From Roseiarcus sp963833955 (GTDB lineage: Bacteria > Pseudomonadota > Alphaproteobacteria > Rhizobiales > Beijerinckiaceae): a DNA stretch of 64,000 nt. A model generated the notes under the pieces. That model did not search any database. It was not told the origin of the DNA and was given only the letters and a program-made list of their open reading frames with translations. The position numbers and the translations under genes were made by a program. Where the stretch lies: contig CAWHZY010000012.1 of the NCBI GenBank assembly GCA_963833955.1, positions 1 to 64,000 on the forward strand. Direction: 5' to 3'. The number at the start of each line of letters is the position of its first letter. Within the stretch, counting starts at the first letter, position 1. Positions 9,082 to 18,294 of the stretch are shown here, piece after piece.

Positions 9082-10104
9082 TCAGCCTTTGGTCACCTGA
9101 TCGGCCCAGAGACCGTAGGCTTTGACCTTATCGCTGTCGATGGTCTCCTTGGTCAAAAGGATATGCGGCCAGTATTCGTGCTGCGGGATCTTGGATTTGT
9201 CGCCGTTGAAGTACTGATCGACGTATTTGACCGACTGGCTCGCCATGGTCAGCGGATTCTGGGACATCGTCGCGTCCATATCGCCCTTGCGGATCGCGGT
9301 CAGCGCCTGCTCGGTGCCATCGATGCCGACAATGATGATGTGCTTCGGATCGTCGAGTGGCACGTTTCGGCTTGCCTGGCGGATGGCGCGCAGCGCTCCG
9401 ACAGCGTTATCGTCATTGCCGTTGAACACCGCGTCGATTTGCGGATTCGCCGCCATGATCTGGCTCATCAAATTGAACGACTTCTCCTGATCGAACTGCC
9501 CTTCCTGACGCGCGACGAGTTTCAGCCCCGAATTTTCAGCCGCGGCCTTGTTGAACACCTCCAGGAAGCCTTTGTCACGATCATCGCCGGCGGTTGTTCC
9601 AATGAGACCAACGAGGTCGACGACATTGCCCTGGATTTTCCCGTAGCGGGCCTTGAGCTTGTCGATGATGTACTGCGCCCCTTCGCGGCCCAGCGCCACA
9701 TTGTCGGTCTCGAGGAAGTTCACCTGACACGGCCCGCACGAGGCGCCGCGATCGAGCGTGAAGACCGGAATTCCCTTTTTATTGGCCTGTTGAACCACTG
9801 GCACGATCGCGTTGGCGTTGATCGGATTCAGGATCAAGGCGTCGACGCCCTGGTTGATCAGATCGACGACCATTGTCGACTGGGTGTTGGCGTCGCCGTT
9901 CGCGTTGGTGTTGAGCAAGGTCACGCCAGGAGTTTTGGAAGACGCATCCACGACGCCCTTGGTCATGCCCTGGAAAAATGGGTTGGCGAGCGTCGCAACG
10001 TTGTAACCAATCTTGATCGGCTTGCCTTCGGCGAAAGCCGGCGTCCCCACGAGCGCGGCTGTGACAGCGGCTCCGCTCGTCCACACAAATTGACGACGAT
10101 CCAC
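9082..10104 (-). CDS. Periplasmic sugar-binding protein, Tat-type signal
   Basis: A 340-residue RbsB-like protein. I prefer the GTG at 10104 (VDRRQFVWTSGAAV...), which has an AGGGAG site 8 bases upstream, over longer in-frame starts. The N-terminus has an Arg pair (DRRQF) followed by a hydrophobic stretch and AFA cleavage site, suggesting Tat export. The mature part begins KPIKIGYNVATLANPFFQGM and contains NGNDDNAVGALRAIRQA, typical of the family. First gene of the - strand CUT2 cassette. It delivers an unidentified sugar to the permease at 6553-7558. Confidence 0.93.
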   Translation of the reverse strand: MDRRQFVWTSGAAVTAALVGTPAFAEGKPIKIGYNVATLANPFFQGMTKGVVDASSKTPGVTLLNTNANGDANTQSTMVVDLINQGVDALILNPINANAIVPVVQQANKKGIPVFTLDRGASCGPCQVNFLETDNVALGREGAQYIIDKLKARYGKIQGNVVDLVGLIGTTAGDDRDKGFLEVFNKAAAENSGLKLVARQEGQFDQEKSFNLMSQIMAANPQIDAVFNGNDDNAVGALRAIRQASRNVPLDDPKHIIIVGIDGTEQALTAIRKGDMDATMSQNPLTMASQSVKYVDQYFNGDKSKIPQHEYWPHILLTKETIDSDKVKAYGLWADQVTKG

Positions 10105-10342
10105 GATGAAACTCCCTGGTTGTTGCCTCTGCTGAATTGGACGAGGCAGCGTTTCCTTGAAACGGAAATTGGCCTGCCAAGGAGGCGATCCTATACGCGC
10201 CACGCGCGCATATGGGCCATCATCGGGCGACATCGTCAAGCTGGATTCAGACAGGACCGGCGCCGCACAGCGCGGCGATGAAGCCCGCCGCTGACAATTG
10301 CGGGTGCTCGTCGATGACGGCGAACGGTGGTCAACAAGGACA

Positions 10343-10417
10343 TGGTGCCGGATGAGGGGATTGAACCCCCGACCTTCGGTTTACAAAACCGCTGCTCTAC
10401 CGCTGAGCTAATCCGGC
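10343..10417 (-). tRNA. tRNA-Thr (anticodon TGT)
   Basis: Read on -, GCCGGAT pairs with ATCCGGC in the acceptor stem. The D-arm is AGCTCAGCGGTAGAGC, the anticodon stem-loop has TTTGTAA with anticodon TGT (reads ACA), and the T-arm contains GGTTCAATC. CCA is encoded at 10345-10343. Confidence 0.96.
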
Positions 10418-10472
10418 GCCTGGCCGGCCTTGCGCTACCAGCGCGCCGAGCCGCGCGCAAGAGCGGCGCGCT

Positions 10473-10895
10473 TCAGGCGGACCCGGCCGGAACGGTCGGC
10501 GTCCAGGGACCCTGCGCGGATACGGCCTCGTCCATCCCGGGCCATGGGGGCATCGTGATCGCGACGAACGCCAGGGCCGAATCGGCGTCGGCGCGAAATT
10601 GAAACGCCGCTCCGAGCGGAATGGTCAGCGACGTCCCGGGCGCAAGCGGGTCGATGGATTCGACGTCGCCCTGCCGACGCCAAATTGCGCCATGTCCGCT
10701 AACCACAAACCAGATTTCCTCGACCGTTCGATGCGTGACCGCGTGCGACACCGCGCCGGCAGGCAGCTCGAAATGCGCCATGCTTCCCCCCGCAAGGCTC
10801 AAGAGCAGCCGCACCGCCGTTCCGTCAGGCGCGGTCGCATCGACGCCGTCGCCCAGCACTTTCATCTCATAAGGCTTGGGTGCGGTCGCTGGCAT
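10473..10895 (-). CDS. Cupin-domain protein
   Basis: A small 140-residue single-domain beta-barrel protein. The cupin core is visible: SHAVTHRTVEEIWFVVSGHG (motif 1, with possible metal-binding His and Glu) at about residues 49-68, and PLGAAFQFRADADSALAFV for the second motif region. No signal peptide or extra domain is seen. It sits alone between tRNA-Thr and the divergent pyrE, so context does not suggest a substrate. Cupins of this type bind small molecules or metals, and some are dioxygenases or isomerases. Function is not assigned. Confidence 0.85.
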   Translation of the reverse strand: MPATAPKPYEMKVLGDGVDATAPDGTAVRLLLSLAGGSMAHFELPAGAVSHAVTHRTVEEIWFVVSGHGAIWRRQGDVESIDPLAPGTSLTIPLGAAFQFRADADSALAFVAITMPPWPGMDEAVSAQGPWTPTVPAGSA

Positions 10896-10978
10896 TGCGG
10901 TAGCGCCTCGGGCTTTGGCGCGGGCTCAAAAAGTCGCGCTGTCTTGGCGCGGCAATCGGCGGCCTGCTAAGAGGGGAC

Positions 10979-11584
10979 ATGACAAGTCCAAGTTTAACCG
11001 CGGAACAGGCGCTTGACGAGTTTCGCGCCGCCGGCGCCCTGCTCACCGGCCATTTCATCCTATCGTCGGGGCTGCACTCGCCCGTGTTTCTGCAGAAGAT
11101 GTTCGTCTTCCAGGATCCGGCTCGCACCGAGCGCCTCTGTCGCGCGCTTGCCGAGAAAGCCCGCGAAGCGTTTGGCGCGATCGACATCGTCGCTTCGCCC
11201 GCGCTCGGCGGCATCGTTCCCGGCTACGAGACCGCACGCTGGCTCGGCGCCAAGGCGATCTTCGTCGAGCGCGAGGGCGGCGTCTTCAAGTTGCGCCGCG
11301 GTTTCACGATTGCTCCGGGCGCGCGCGTTCTGATGGTCGAGGACATCATCACCACCGGGCTCTCCTCGCGCGAGGCGCTGGCGGCGCTGGCCGAGCATCC
11401 CGGAACGATCGTCGGCGCCGCCTGCCTGATCGATCGATCCGATGGCAAAGCGGACATCGGCGTCAAGCGCGTGGCCCTCGCCACCCTCGACATTCCAGCT
11501 TACTCCCCCGACGCGCTGCCGCCCGAACTGGCGGCGCTTCCGCCCACCAAACCGGGAAGCCGCGCGCTCGCCGGCGCGGCCTGA
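10979..11584 (+). CDS. pyrE: Orotate phosphoribosyltransferase
   Basis: A 201-residue cytosolic enzyme that makes orotidine 5'-monophosphate from orotate and PRPP in pyrimidine synthesis. The PRPP-binding motif VLMVEDIITTG is at residues 117-127, and the orotate-binding N-terminal region reads TGHFILSSGLHSPVFLQK. The length suits the alphaproteobacterial form. It lies 28 bases upstream of pdxJ on the same strand, so pyrE-pdxJ-acpS probably share transcripts. Divergent from the cupin gene with about 83 bases between. Confidence 0.95.
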   Translation: MTSPSLTAEQALDEFRAAGALLTGHFILSSGLHSPVFLQKMFVFQDPARTERLCRALAEKAREAFGAIDIVASPALGGIVPGYETARWLGAKAIFVEREGGVFKLRRGFTIAPGARVLMVEDIITTGLSSREALAALAEHPGTIVGAACLIDRSDGKADIGVKRVALATLDIPAYSPDALPPELAALPPTKPGSRALAGAA

Positions 11585-11612
11585 TCGGCCCTAAACGAAA
11601 GAGGAGCGGCCG

Positions 11613-12371
11613 ATGACAGCGCTTCGGCTTGGCGTCAACGTCGATCATGTCGCGACCGTCCGCAACGCCCGCGGCGGCGGGGTTCCCGATCCCGTTCGCG
11701 CGGCGCTGCTCGCGATCGAAGCCGGCGCCGACGGCATCACCGCCCATCTGCGCGAGGACCGCCGGCACATTCTGGACGACGACATGGTCCGCCTCAAGGC
11801 GTCGATCACGAAGCCGCTCAATTTCGAGATGGCCGCGACCGAGGCCATGCTCGACATTGCGCTAAAAATACGTCCGCATGCCTGTTGCCTCGTGCCGGAA
11901 AAGCGCACCGAGCGGACGACCGAAGGCGGGCTCGACGTGGTGAACGGGTTCAAGGCCCTGAAGCCATTCGTCTCGGAGCTCACGCGAGAAGGAATCCGGG
12001 TGTCGATGTTCATCGAACCTTCACAGGAAGCGTTGAAAGCCAGCGCCGAACTCGGGGCGCTGGTCGTCGAGCTGCACACCGGAGCTTGGTGCGACGCGCG
12101 GGCGCGGGGCGAAGTCGCCAAGGCCGATCACGAATTCGCCCGCCTCCGCGCGGCGGCCGCGCAGACCCGGACGCTCGGACTCGAATGTCATGCCGGCCAC
12201 GGCCTCGACTACGACACCGCGCGGAGCATCGCCGCCCTGCCGCAGATCGTCGAACTCAACATCGGCCATTTCCTCATTGGCGAGGCGATCTTCGTCGGGC
12301 TCGCCGAAAGTGTGAAAGCCATGCGCATGGCGATGAATGAGGGACGAGCATCCGTGGAGCGCCGGCTTTGA
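11613..12371 (+). CDS. pdxJ: Pyridoxine 5'-phosphate synthase
   Basis: A 252-residue TIM-barrel enzyme that condenses 1-deoxyxylulose 5-phosphate with 3-amino-2-oxopropyl phosphate, the final ring-forming step of DXP-dependent vitamin B6 synthesis. Hallmarks are the N-terminal LGVNVDHVATVRNARGG, ITAHLREDRRHI, and the C-terminal GHGLDYDT and ELNIGHFLIGEAIFVGL. An AAGAGGAG ribosome site precedes the ATG. Its TGA overlaps the TTG start of acpS, a conserved coupling in proteobacteria. Confidence 0.97.
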   Translation: MTALRLGVNVDHVATVRNARGGGVPDPVRAALLAIEAGADGITAHLREDRRHILDDDMVRLKASITKPLNFEMAATEAMLDIALKIRPHACCLVPEKRTERTTEGGLDVVNGFKALKPFVSELTREGIRVSMFIEPSQEALKASAELGALVVELHTGAWCDARARGEVAKADHEFARLRAAAAQTRTLGLECHAGHGLDYDTARSIAALPQIVELNIGHFLIGEAIFVGLAESVKAMRMAMNEGRASVERRL

Positions 12372-12799
12372 TCATCGGCATCGGCAGCGACCTCTGCGAG
12401 ATCGAGCGCATCGAGACCACGCTGGCGCGCTTCGGGAAACGCTTCAGCACCCGCTGCTTCACCGAGACCGAACAGCGCCGCTCGGATCGGCGCGCGGGGC
12501 GGGCGGCTTCTTACGCCAAACGATTCGCCGCCAAGGAGGCCTGCGCCAAAGCCTTGGGCACCGGATTGAGACGGGGCGTGTTCTGGCGCGACATGGGGGT
12601 GGTCAATCTTCCATCCGGGCAGCCGACCATGAAGCTGACCGGCGGCGCCGCCGAACGTCTGAAAGCGATGCTGCCGCCCGGGACCGAGCCGTTCATTCAC
12701 CTGACCCTGAGCGACGAAAAGGCCTACGCCCAGGCGTTCGTCGTCATCGAGGCGCGCCCCGCCCTTCTCTTGCGCGAAAGCGACGCTCCGCCCGCGTAG
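12368..12799 (+). CDS. acpS: Holo-[acyl-carrier-protein] synthase
   Basis: A 143-residue enzyme that transfers 4'-phosphopantetheine from CoA to acyl carrier protein. It opens with MIIGIGSDLCEIERIE (Asp8 type metal site) and has RFAAKEACAKALGTG, the second magnesium/CoA motif. The start is TTG, overlapping the pdxJ stop. In many alphaproteobacteria acpS is followed by lepB-rnc-era; here it is followed by a region without a recognisable gene and then genes on the opposite strand, so that synteny is broken. Confidence 0.95.
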   Translation: MIIGIGSDLCEIERIETTLARFGKRFSTRCFTETEQRRSDRRAGRAASYAKRFAAKEACAKALGTGLRRGVFWRDMGVVNLPSGQPTMKLTGGAAERLKAMLPPGTEPFIHLTLSDEKAYAQAFVVIEARPALLLRESDAPPA

Positions 12800-13128
12800 G
12801 GCGACGGTCAAGACTTCAATCCGCTCGACCCGTAGGAGACGTTCGTCGCCCGCAATCGAACGGCTGGAATCGACGTATTGCGGACATAGAAGACCAGTGC
12901 CTTGAACGGCTCAGTTGGGCGGGAAGCGGGAGTAGCTCGAAGGTCTGCTTCAAGACGGACAGCGGCCAGCCACCGGAACTCCAAAAGAGCCCTTGCCGTC
13001 CGCAAAGCGATCCGCTCGGGTCTTGCGGTAAGATGGATAAAGAGGACCGAGCGCCAAGACCCCGTCGGAGCTTTGACCGCTCAGGGCCGACAAAGCGCGC
13101 GCGTCTCCCAGTTCCTTTAGGGGGAGGC
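12800..13128. other. Intergenic region without recognisable gene
   Basis: About 330 bases between convergent acpS and the lipoprotein gene. Short open frames exist on both strands, but none has a ribosome site, family motif or good codon bias. I see no RNA gene or clear terminator. Confidence 0.5.
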
Positions 13129-13830
13129 CTAGCTGGATTTCCTCTTCTTCCTGCTCTTGTGGCCTGTCGGCGCCGGGCCGCCGGTCCCGCCTTCAAAGCC
13201 CACGGAGATCGAATAGAGGTCGGCAAGCTGGAGGGTCGGCATCGGCAGATTGACCGGATCGGTCACAATGCGAAACTGGCCGGCTTTCACCCCGTCCGTC
13301 GTCGCCTCGGCCCGGTAGGTCTGGGAAAAGACCGATGTGTTGTCGGTAAGCCGTGTGACCGTGATCTTCACCGGGGCGCTGAAAGTCCCAGCTTGCCCCG
13401 CCGGTCCAATCACCACCTGACCCGCGACGCCGATCTTGACGCCGGCCTGCCCCGCGCCGGCCGGATCGCATTGGCGCGCGGTATCCTCGATGTTGAACTG
13501 ATAGCGCACCGAAGAATTCTCCGGGCCGCCCACGCGCAGCGCCGCACCGCCGTCGGCGACGGTCACTTCCGGGCAATTGATGTCCTGTGCTGCAACCGGC
13601 AGAACCTTCAGCCTGTCGGTCGGACTGGCCGTGGGCTGGAGCACCACCTGCTTCGCGTTCGGGGTCGCCCCGAGATTCAGGCCTTCAGCGTTCGGATCGC
13701 GATGGGAGAAAAAGCCGCCAACGGAGCTGCCGGCTGAGCTCATTGCGCCGCCGACCGTGCCGCAGCCGGTGAGAGCGCCAAGCGCGGTCGAAAAAAGCGC
13801 GATGCGAACCAGCGTGGCGCGAGCGATCAT
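13129..13830 (-). CDS. Putative lipoprotein of unknown function
   Basis: About 233 residues from the ATG at 13830 (a TTG at 13848 is possible). The N-terminus is a lipoprotein signal with lipobox LGALTGC, the lipidated Cys being about residue 23. The mature region has no low-complexity core and contains CPEVTVADGGAALRVGG and FSAPVKITVTRLTDNTSVFSQTYRA. It ends in a strongly basic tail (GHKSRKKRKSS). It resembles conserved hypothetical lipoproteins of Rhizobiales; I cannot name a function. The neighbouring IalB-family gene lies upstream on the same strand, separated by 72 bases. Confidence 0.85.
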   Translation of the reverse strand: MIARATLVRIALFSTALGALTGCGTVGGAMSSAGSSVGGFFSHRDPNAEGLNLGATPNAKQVVLQPTASPTDRLKVLPVAAQDINCPEVTVADGGAALRVGGPENSSVRYQFNIEDTARQCDPAGAGQAGVKIGVAGQVVIGPAGQAGTFSAPVKITVTRLTDNTSVFSQTYRAEATTDGVKAGQFRIVTDPVNLPMPTLQLADLYSISVGFEGGTGGPAPTGHKSRKKRKSS

Positions 13831-13902
13831 TGCGGCTGACTTCGGCAATTGAGCAGCTGGTCTCGTTTGAAGATGAGCGCGGTGCTTACCCCGGCGACGG
13901 CT

Positions 13903-14439
13903 TCAAGGCAATTGTTCGTAGGCTTCCTTGAAGCCGGTGAGCGGCGCCTGCACGCCGACGCCTTCCTCGGGCGTCTGGAAGATGCCAAGCGTCGCCGTCT
14001 TTCCGGTCTTCAGCTTGTCGATCAGGGCTTGGTCCATGGCCAATTGGCCGACGCAGCCATTCGGAAGACATTGCAGGAAACTCAAGCGTCCAGCTTCCGC
14101 GTTGTCGATCCTCAAGCTTATGCCGGGGGGAAGCAGCACCCCAAGCGGCGCAATGACCCGCATGAGGCGGGTCTTGCGATCGGCGGTATTAAGCACGATC
14201 ACGACCAGAATTAAGCTCGGCCGGTCCTGGTCGACGACGCTGAGCACGATCGCGCATTGCTCGTGGGCCGCGCCGGGCGGAGTTTCGCAACGGGTCACCC
14301 AGTCGCCGTGCTTGCCCCTCACGGCGCCCTGCGGCGCCGGTTCGGCCGCGGAGGCGTGCGACGCCATGAGCAGCGCGCCGCCGACCGCGCCGATAAGCGC
14401 CCAGCCGGCTTTCGATCGTCTCGCCTTGGTAAACGCCAT
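13903..14439 (-). CDS. Invasion-associated locus B (IalB) family protein
   Basis: A 178-residue exported protein from the ATG at 14439 (GTG at 14448 is also in frame). A signal peptide (GWALIGAVGGALLMASHASAA) precedes the conserved IalB core, which starts GKHGDWVTRCETPPGAAHEQC and includes RLMRVIAPLGVLLPPGISLRID, FLQCLPNGCVGQ and TLGIFQTPEEGVG. The four cysteines expected of the family are present. In Bartonella, IalB affects erythrocyte invasion. In free-living Rhizobiales these proteins are common periplasmic proteins of unknown role, so virulence should not be inferred. Confidence 0.92.
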   Translation of the reverse strand: MAFTKARRSKAGWALIGAVGGALLMASHASAAEPAPQGAVRGKHGDWVTRCETPPGAAHEQCAIVLSVVDQDRPSLILVVIVLNTADRKTRLMRVIAPLGVLLPPGISLRIDNAEAGRLSFLQCLPNGCVGQLAMDQALIDKLKTGKTATLGIFQTPEEGVGVQAPLTGFKEAYEQLP

Positions 14440-14554
14440 CGTCCGCACTGAATCCTTTGTGGTCGTGTGGGCCGCGCAAGGGTAGAGGAAACCCGCGTCG
14501 GAGGCTCGTGGCCGAGAACCGGCGCAAAAATGAGGCGAAGCAGGAGCTAGGAGA

Positions 14555-14629
14555 TGGTGGGCGCTAGAGGGATTGAACCTCTGACCCCTACCATGTCAAG
14601 GTAGTGCTCTACCGCTGAGCTAAGCGCCC
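14555..14629 (-). tRNA. tRNA-Val (anticodon GAC)
   Basis: Read on -, GGGCGCT pairs with AGCGCCC in the acceptor stem. The D-arm is AGCTCAGCGGTAGAGC, the anticodon stem CTACC/GGTAG encloses TTGACAT with anticodon GAC (reads GTC), and the T-arm has GGTTCAATC. CCA is encoded at 14557-14555. Confidence 0.96.
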
Positions 14630-14703
14630 ATCTCCCATGATCTCGAGCGACAATTGGCCCGCTCAAGGACGGCGCGATATAGACGCTCGCGGGGCGAGGC
14701 GCA

Positions 14704-15252
14704 ATGGGTGAGGCGAGCCTTAGCGTGTCCGCAACCGCCCTGCCCATCATGAACCCATTCCGGCTTGCGTTGCGCCCTGCCCTGCCTGCCGACATCGCCG
14801 CCATCATGGCGATCGAACGCTTGCCGGACTACGAGCTTTACGTCGCCCGTTCCGACGAGGAGGGGCATCGCGCGATGCTGTCGTCGCCCTCCCATGCCTA
14901 CCGGCTTGGCGTCGGGCAATCGGGGGAGATCGAGGCCTTCGCCGTCCTGCGCGGGCTCGGCGATCCGCACTTGAACCTCTACCTCCAGCGCATCGCGGTC
15001 GCCCGCCCCGGCCAAGGCCTGGGGACTGTGTTCCTGAGCCTCGTCCTCGACGAGGCGTTCGGGTTATTGGGCGCCGAGCGCTTCCATCTCGACTGCTTCG
15101 CCGACAACGTCCGCGCCCAGCGGGCTTACGAGAAACTCGGCCTCACCCGCGACGGCGTGCTGCGCCAAGCCTACCGGCTGGCGGACGGGACGCGCGCCGA
15201 CCTTGTCATGATGGCGATCCTGAAGAGGGAATGGGAGGCGCGCCGGCGCTAG
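14704..15252 (+). CDS. GNAT-family N-acetyltransferase
   Basis: A 182-residue acetyltransferase. The acetyl-CoA binding motif A is YLQRIAVARPGQGLGTVFLS at about residues 97-116, followed by the conserved DCFADNVRAQRAYEKLGLTRDG. The annotated ATG has GAGG just upstream; the domain itself begins at a second in-frame ATG at 14749. The overall pattern resembles RimI/ribosomal-protein-type acetyltransferases, but the acceptor substrate cannot be inferred. The gene stands alone after tRNA-Val, reading the other way. Confidence 0.9.
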   Translation: MGEASLSVSATALPIMNPFRLALRPALPADIAAIMAIERLPDYELYVARSDEEGHRAMLSSPSHAYRLGVGQSGEIEAFAVLRGLGDPHLNLYLQRIAVARPGQGLGTVFLSLVLDEAFGLLGAERFHLDCFADNVRAQRAYEKLGLTRDGVLRQAYRLADGTRADLVMMAILKREWEARRR

Positions 15253-16133
15253 CGGCCGGCCCGGTAGTTAGCGAGTCCGAAACGAGCCTTTTCAAAGGCT
15301 TGCGCCGCGATTAGCGAGTCACTTCCCGCTTGAGCCGCTCGCTTCGACCCCCGCCTTGAGGCGCCGCGAACAGCGGCGTCGAATGGAGCCACGCCCACGG
15401 CATGCTCGCTTCGAAACATTGAACGCGCTGAAAAATCCTATCATAAGCCCTGCGCGCCATTCTGTAAAGCAGAAAGATCGCCCAAGCCAAAATCAATGAA
15501 GCTTTTCAAATGCTTATGTCACAAAATAATGGGAGTGGCGGCATCGGCTGGCGAGCCGAGGCCGCAGGCGACGCCGTGAGAACCGTGGCTCTTTCTGACC
15601 GGCTCGCCTCCCAGAAATCAGGGCCGTAGAGTCGACAGCAGGGCGTCGATCAAACTCAAATGGAAGCGGCTTTGCGGGAGTAAAGAAACAGCTCGTCCAA
15701 CCCACTGCGCTCGCCCGCGCGGGGAGCGTTGGCTTACTGACGACGTCAGCATGAGACGGGAACACGCTCGCTGGCAGCGTTGGGAAGCTCGCCGCAAGTT
15801 CTGGCTCGCCGAAGCGGAAATGGTTCGCAAGACTGAGACGGCATAAGGTGGGCGGCGCTCGTCTCCAATCGCGAATTCCCCAAATCATGGCATTGACATC
15901 ATGGCCTCGCCGTGTTTTCGGAACGCTTGTGGTGCTTCGCCGCGCCGCTCCGGATCAGGCTTGATGCCGCGCTACTGGTTAAAAACGACGACCAAAACGC
16001 GCCGCCCGCTGAAAAGCGGGACGAACGGCTGACCGCGCCCCTGCTCCGGCTCCTCCCCGGCGGGCGCCTGGGTTCATAAGGCCCGCGCTCCAGGGCCTTG
16101 AGGGGAGGAAGGGCGAACAAGGAATTCTTCATC
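15253..16133. other. Long intergenic region without recognisable gene
   Basis: About 880 bases between the acetyltransferase and asd. Several short frames occur on both strands (for example 15514-15888 on -), but none shows a motif, ribosome site or alphaproteobacterial codon bias. The part around 15430-15540 is AT-richer than its surroundings. An AAGGA site belonging to asd lies at the right end. It may hold a dispersed intergenic repeat or a decayed gene; neither can be shown here. Confidence 0.4.
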
Positions 16134-17173
16134 ATGTCAGGCTTCAAGGTCGCGGTCGCCGGCGCCACCGGCAATGTTGGCCACGAGATGCTCTCGATAC
16201 TCTGGCGGAGCGCCGATTCCCGGTGTCCGAAGTGGTTGCGCTCGCCTCTCCAGCTTCAATCGGGCGCGAGGTCTCGTTCGGCGACAGGACGCTCAAGTGC
16301 AAGGCGCTCGAGCATTATGACTTTTCCGACACCGACATTTGCCTCATGTCGGCGGGCGGGGCGGTGTCGAAGGAATATTCGCCCAGGATCGGCGCAAAGG
16401 GATGCGTGGTCATCGACAATTCGTCGGCCTGGCGCCTCGACCCGGACGTTCCGCTGATCGTGCCCGAGGTCAACGCGGCTGCGGCGAAGGGATTCGGCAA
16501 GAAGAACATCATCGCCAACCCCAATTGCTCAACCGCGCAACTCGTTGTGGCGCTGAAGCCGCTGCACGACCGCGCGACCATCAGGCGGGTGGTGGTGGCG
16601 ACCTATCAGTCCGTCTCCGGCGCCGGCAAGGAAGCGATGGACGAATTGTTCGCCCAGACGCGCGCGGTGTTCGTGTCCGATCCGGTCGAACCGAAGAAGT
16701 TCCCGAAGCGAATCGCCTTCAACGTCATTCCGCAAATCGACGTGTTCATGGACGACGGCTCGACCAAGGAAGAGTGGAAGATGGTCGCCGAAACCAAGAA
16801 AATTCTCGACCCCAAGATCAAGCTGACCGCGACCTGCGTCAGGGTGCCCGTGTTCATCGGCCACTCCGAGGCCGTCAACATCGAATTCGTCGATCCGATC
16901 AGCGCCGACGAGGCGCGGGAGATCCTGAGCCGCGCGCCGGGCTGCCTGGTTATCGACCGCCGGGAAGCCGGCGGTTACATCACCCCCCACGAGGCGGCGG
17001 GAGAGGACGCGACCTACATTTCGCGTATCCGCGACGACCCGACGATCGACAACGGCATCAATCTTTGGGTGGTTTCCGACAACCTGCGCAAAGGCGCGGC
17101 GCTGAACGCGGTGCAGATCGCGGAGGTGCTGGTCAATCGCGGCTGGCTGAAGCCCAAGATGAAGGCGGCTTGA
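16134..17173 (+). CDS. asd: Aspartate-semialdehyde dehydrogenase (frameshift near 16203)
   Basis: Makes L-aspartate 4-semialdehyde from aspartyl phosphate with NADPH, at the branch to lysine/diaminopimelate, threonine and methionine. The first frame gives MSGFKVAVAGATGNVGHEML, the NADP-binding start. Downstream the protein continues in another frame as ERRFPVSEVVALAS. Removing two bases at about 16202-16205 restores a 345-residue protein, the usual length. The catalytic Cys is in NPNCSTAQLV (about residue 130) and the substrate region GHSEAVNIEF is intact. Because asd is essential in most such bacteria, I read the frameshift as sequence error. Confidence 0.9.
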
Positions 17174-17304
17174 CCGGCCGATCCTTCCGGATCGAGCGCG
17201 AGGCGGCGGCCAAAACTCCTTTGCCTAACCACTTTGCCCAATCATTTGGTATGGTATTGGACGAAAACGTCCGCGTTGTGTTTTAGGGGTCGATTCGGCA
17301 ATCC

Positions 17305-18253
17305 ATGGCGCAAGATCCGGATATCCGCCTGCTGACCTCACCGCGCATTTTCCTGGTCGGGATGGCGGCGTTCCTGGCCCTGGTCGGCTTTGTCGTTCTC
17401 ATCCTCTATCAGCAGATCGCGCTCGCCTTCAGCGCCAATCCCGGGTTGAACGGCCTCATTCTGGGCGTGCTGGCGATCGGCGCGCTGTTCACCTTCCGGC
17501 AGGTGATCCGGCTGTTCCGCGAAATACACTGGGTCAACTCGTTGACCGGCGCGGTGACCGACGGCGCCCCCCGGCGCCTCGCCTGCTCGCGCCGATGGCG
17601 GTGATGCTCAATGCCGGGGCGGGCGCGCGGGGCTTGTCGACCCTCACCACGCGCGCAATCCTCGATTCGATCGCCACGAGACTCGACGAGGGCCGCGAAC
17701 TCAGCCGCTATCTGGTCGGGCTCTTGGTTTTCCTCGGGCTCCTCGGCACGTTCTGGGGTCTGTTGGAGACGGTCCACTCGATCGCCGGCGTCATCGACAG
17801 CATGAAGACCGGCGTCGAGCAACACGACCATGTTCGACGACCTCAAGCAGGGATTGTCCGCGCCGATCGCCGGCATGAGCGTCTCGTTCACCTCCTCGCT
17901 GTTCGGCCTGGCGAGCTCCTTGATTCTCGGCTTTCTCGATCTCCAGGCAGGTCAGGCGCAGAATCGCTTCTATTCCGAATTCGAGGAGTTTCTCGCGAGC
18001 CACGTCCAGACCACGCCGGTTGTCGGAAGCGGTTCCGGATGCGCCAATCATCGCCCAGGGCGCGCAGCCTGCGATCGAGCATCAGCGTGACTCGAAGGCG
18101 ATCGCGACGCTTGCCGAGGGCATTCAGGCTCTGGTCGGCCACATGCGCACCGAACAGCAGCAAATTCGCGATTGGGTCGACGCGCAGGCGACGCAGCAGG
18201 AAGATATCGGCAAGCTCTTGCGGCGCCTGTTGGACGAGCTCGGCGCGCGATGA
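17305..18253 (+). CDS. MotA/TolQ/ExbB proton-channel family protein (three single-base frameshifts)
   Basis: The protein can be read only by joining four frames. It starts MAQDPDIRLLTSPRIF with two membrane segments, continues as LSTLTTRAILDSIATRLDEG and YLVGLLVFLGLLGTFWGLLE, then MFDDLKQGLSAPIAGM and SLILGFLDLQAGQAQNRFY, and ends LLRRLLDELGAR. The indels are near 17565 (a C6 run, one base missing), 17815-17828 (one extra) and about 18020 (one extra). Net length fits about 315 residues. The MotA/ExbB core is clear. With the OmpA-like gene 42 bases downstream it forms a MotA/MotB-like pair energised by ion flow, probably in cell envelope work rather than flagella. Sequence error is likelier than decay. 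Confidence 0.8.
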
Positions 18254-18294
18254 AGCGGGGATTTGAGCTCGGCGGGGGGTTCGGGAGTTAGATC

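Noticed and set aside
8794..10281. Long + strand frame (495 codons) over the - strand sugar transporter
   Set aside because: Antisense to clear ATPase and binding-protein genes; no domain recognisable.
13903..14439. Virulence factor call for the IalB-family protein
   Set aside because: The family is widespread in non-pathogenic Rhizobiales; only membership can be supported.
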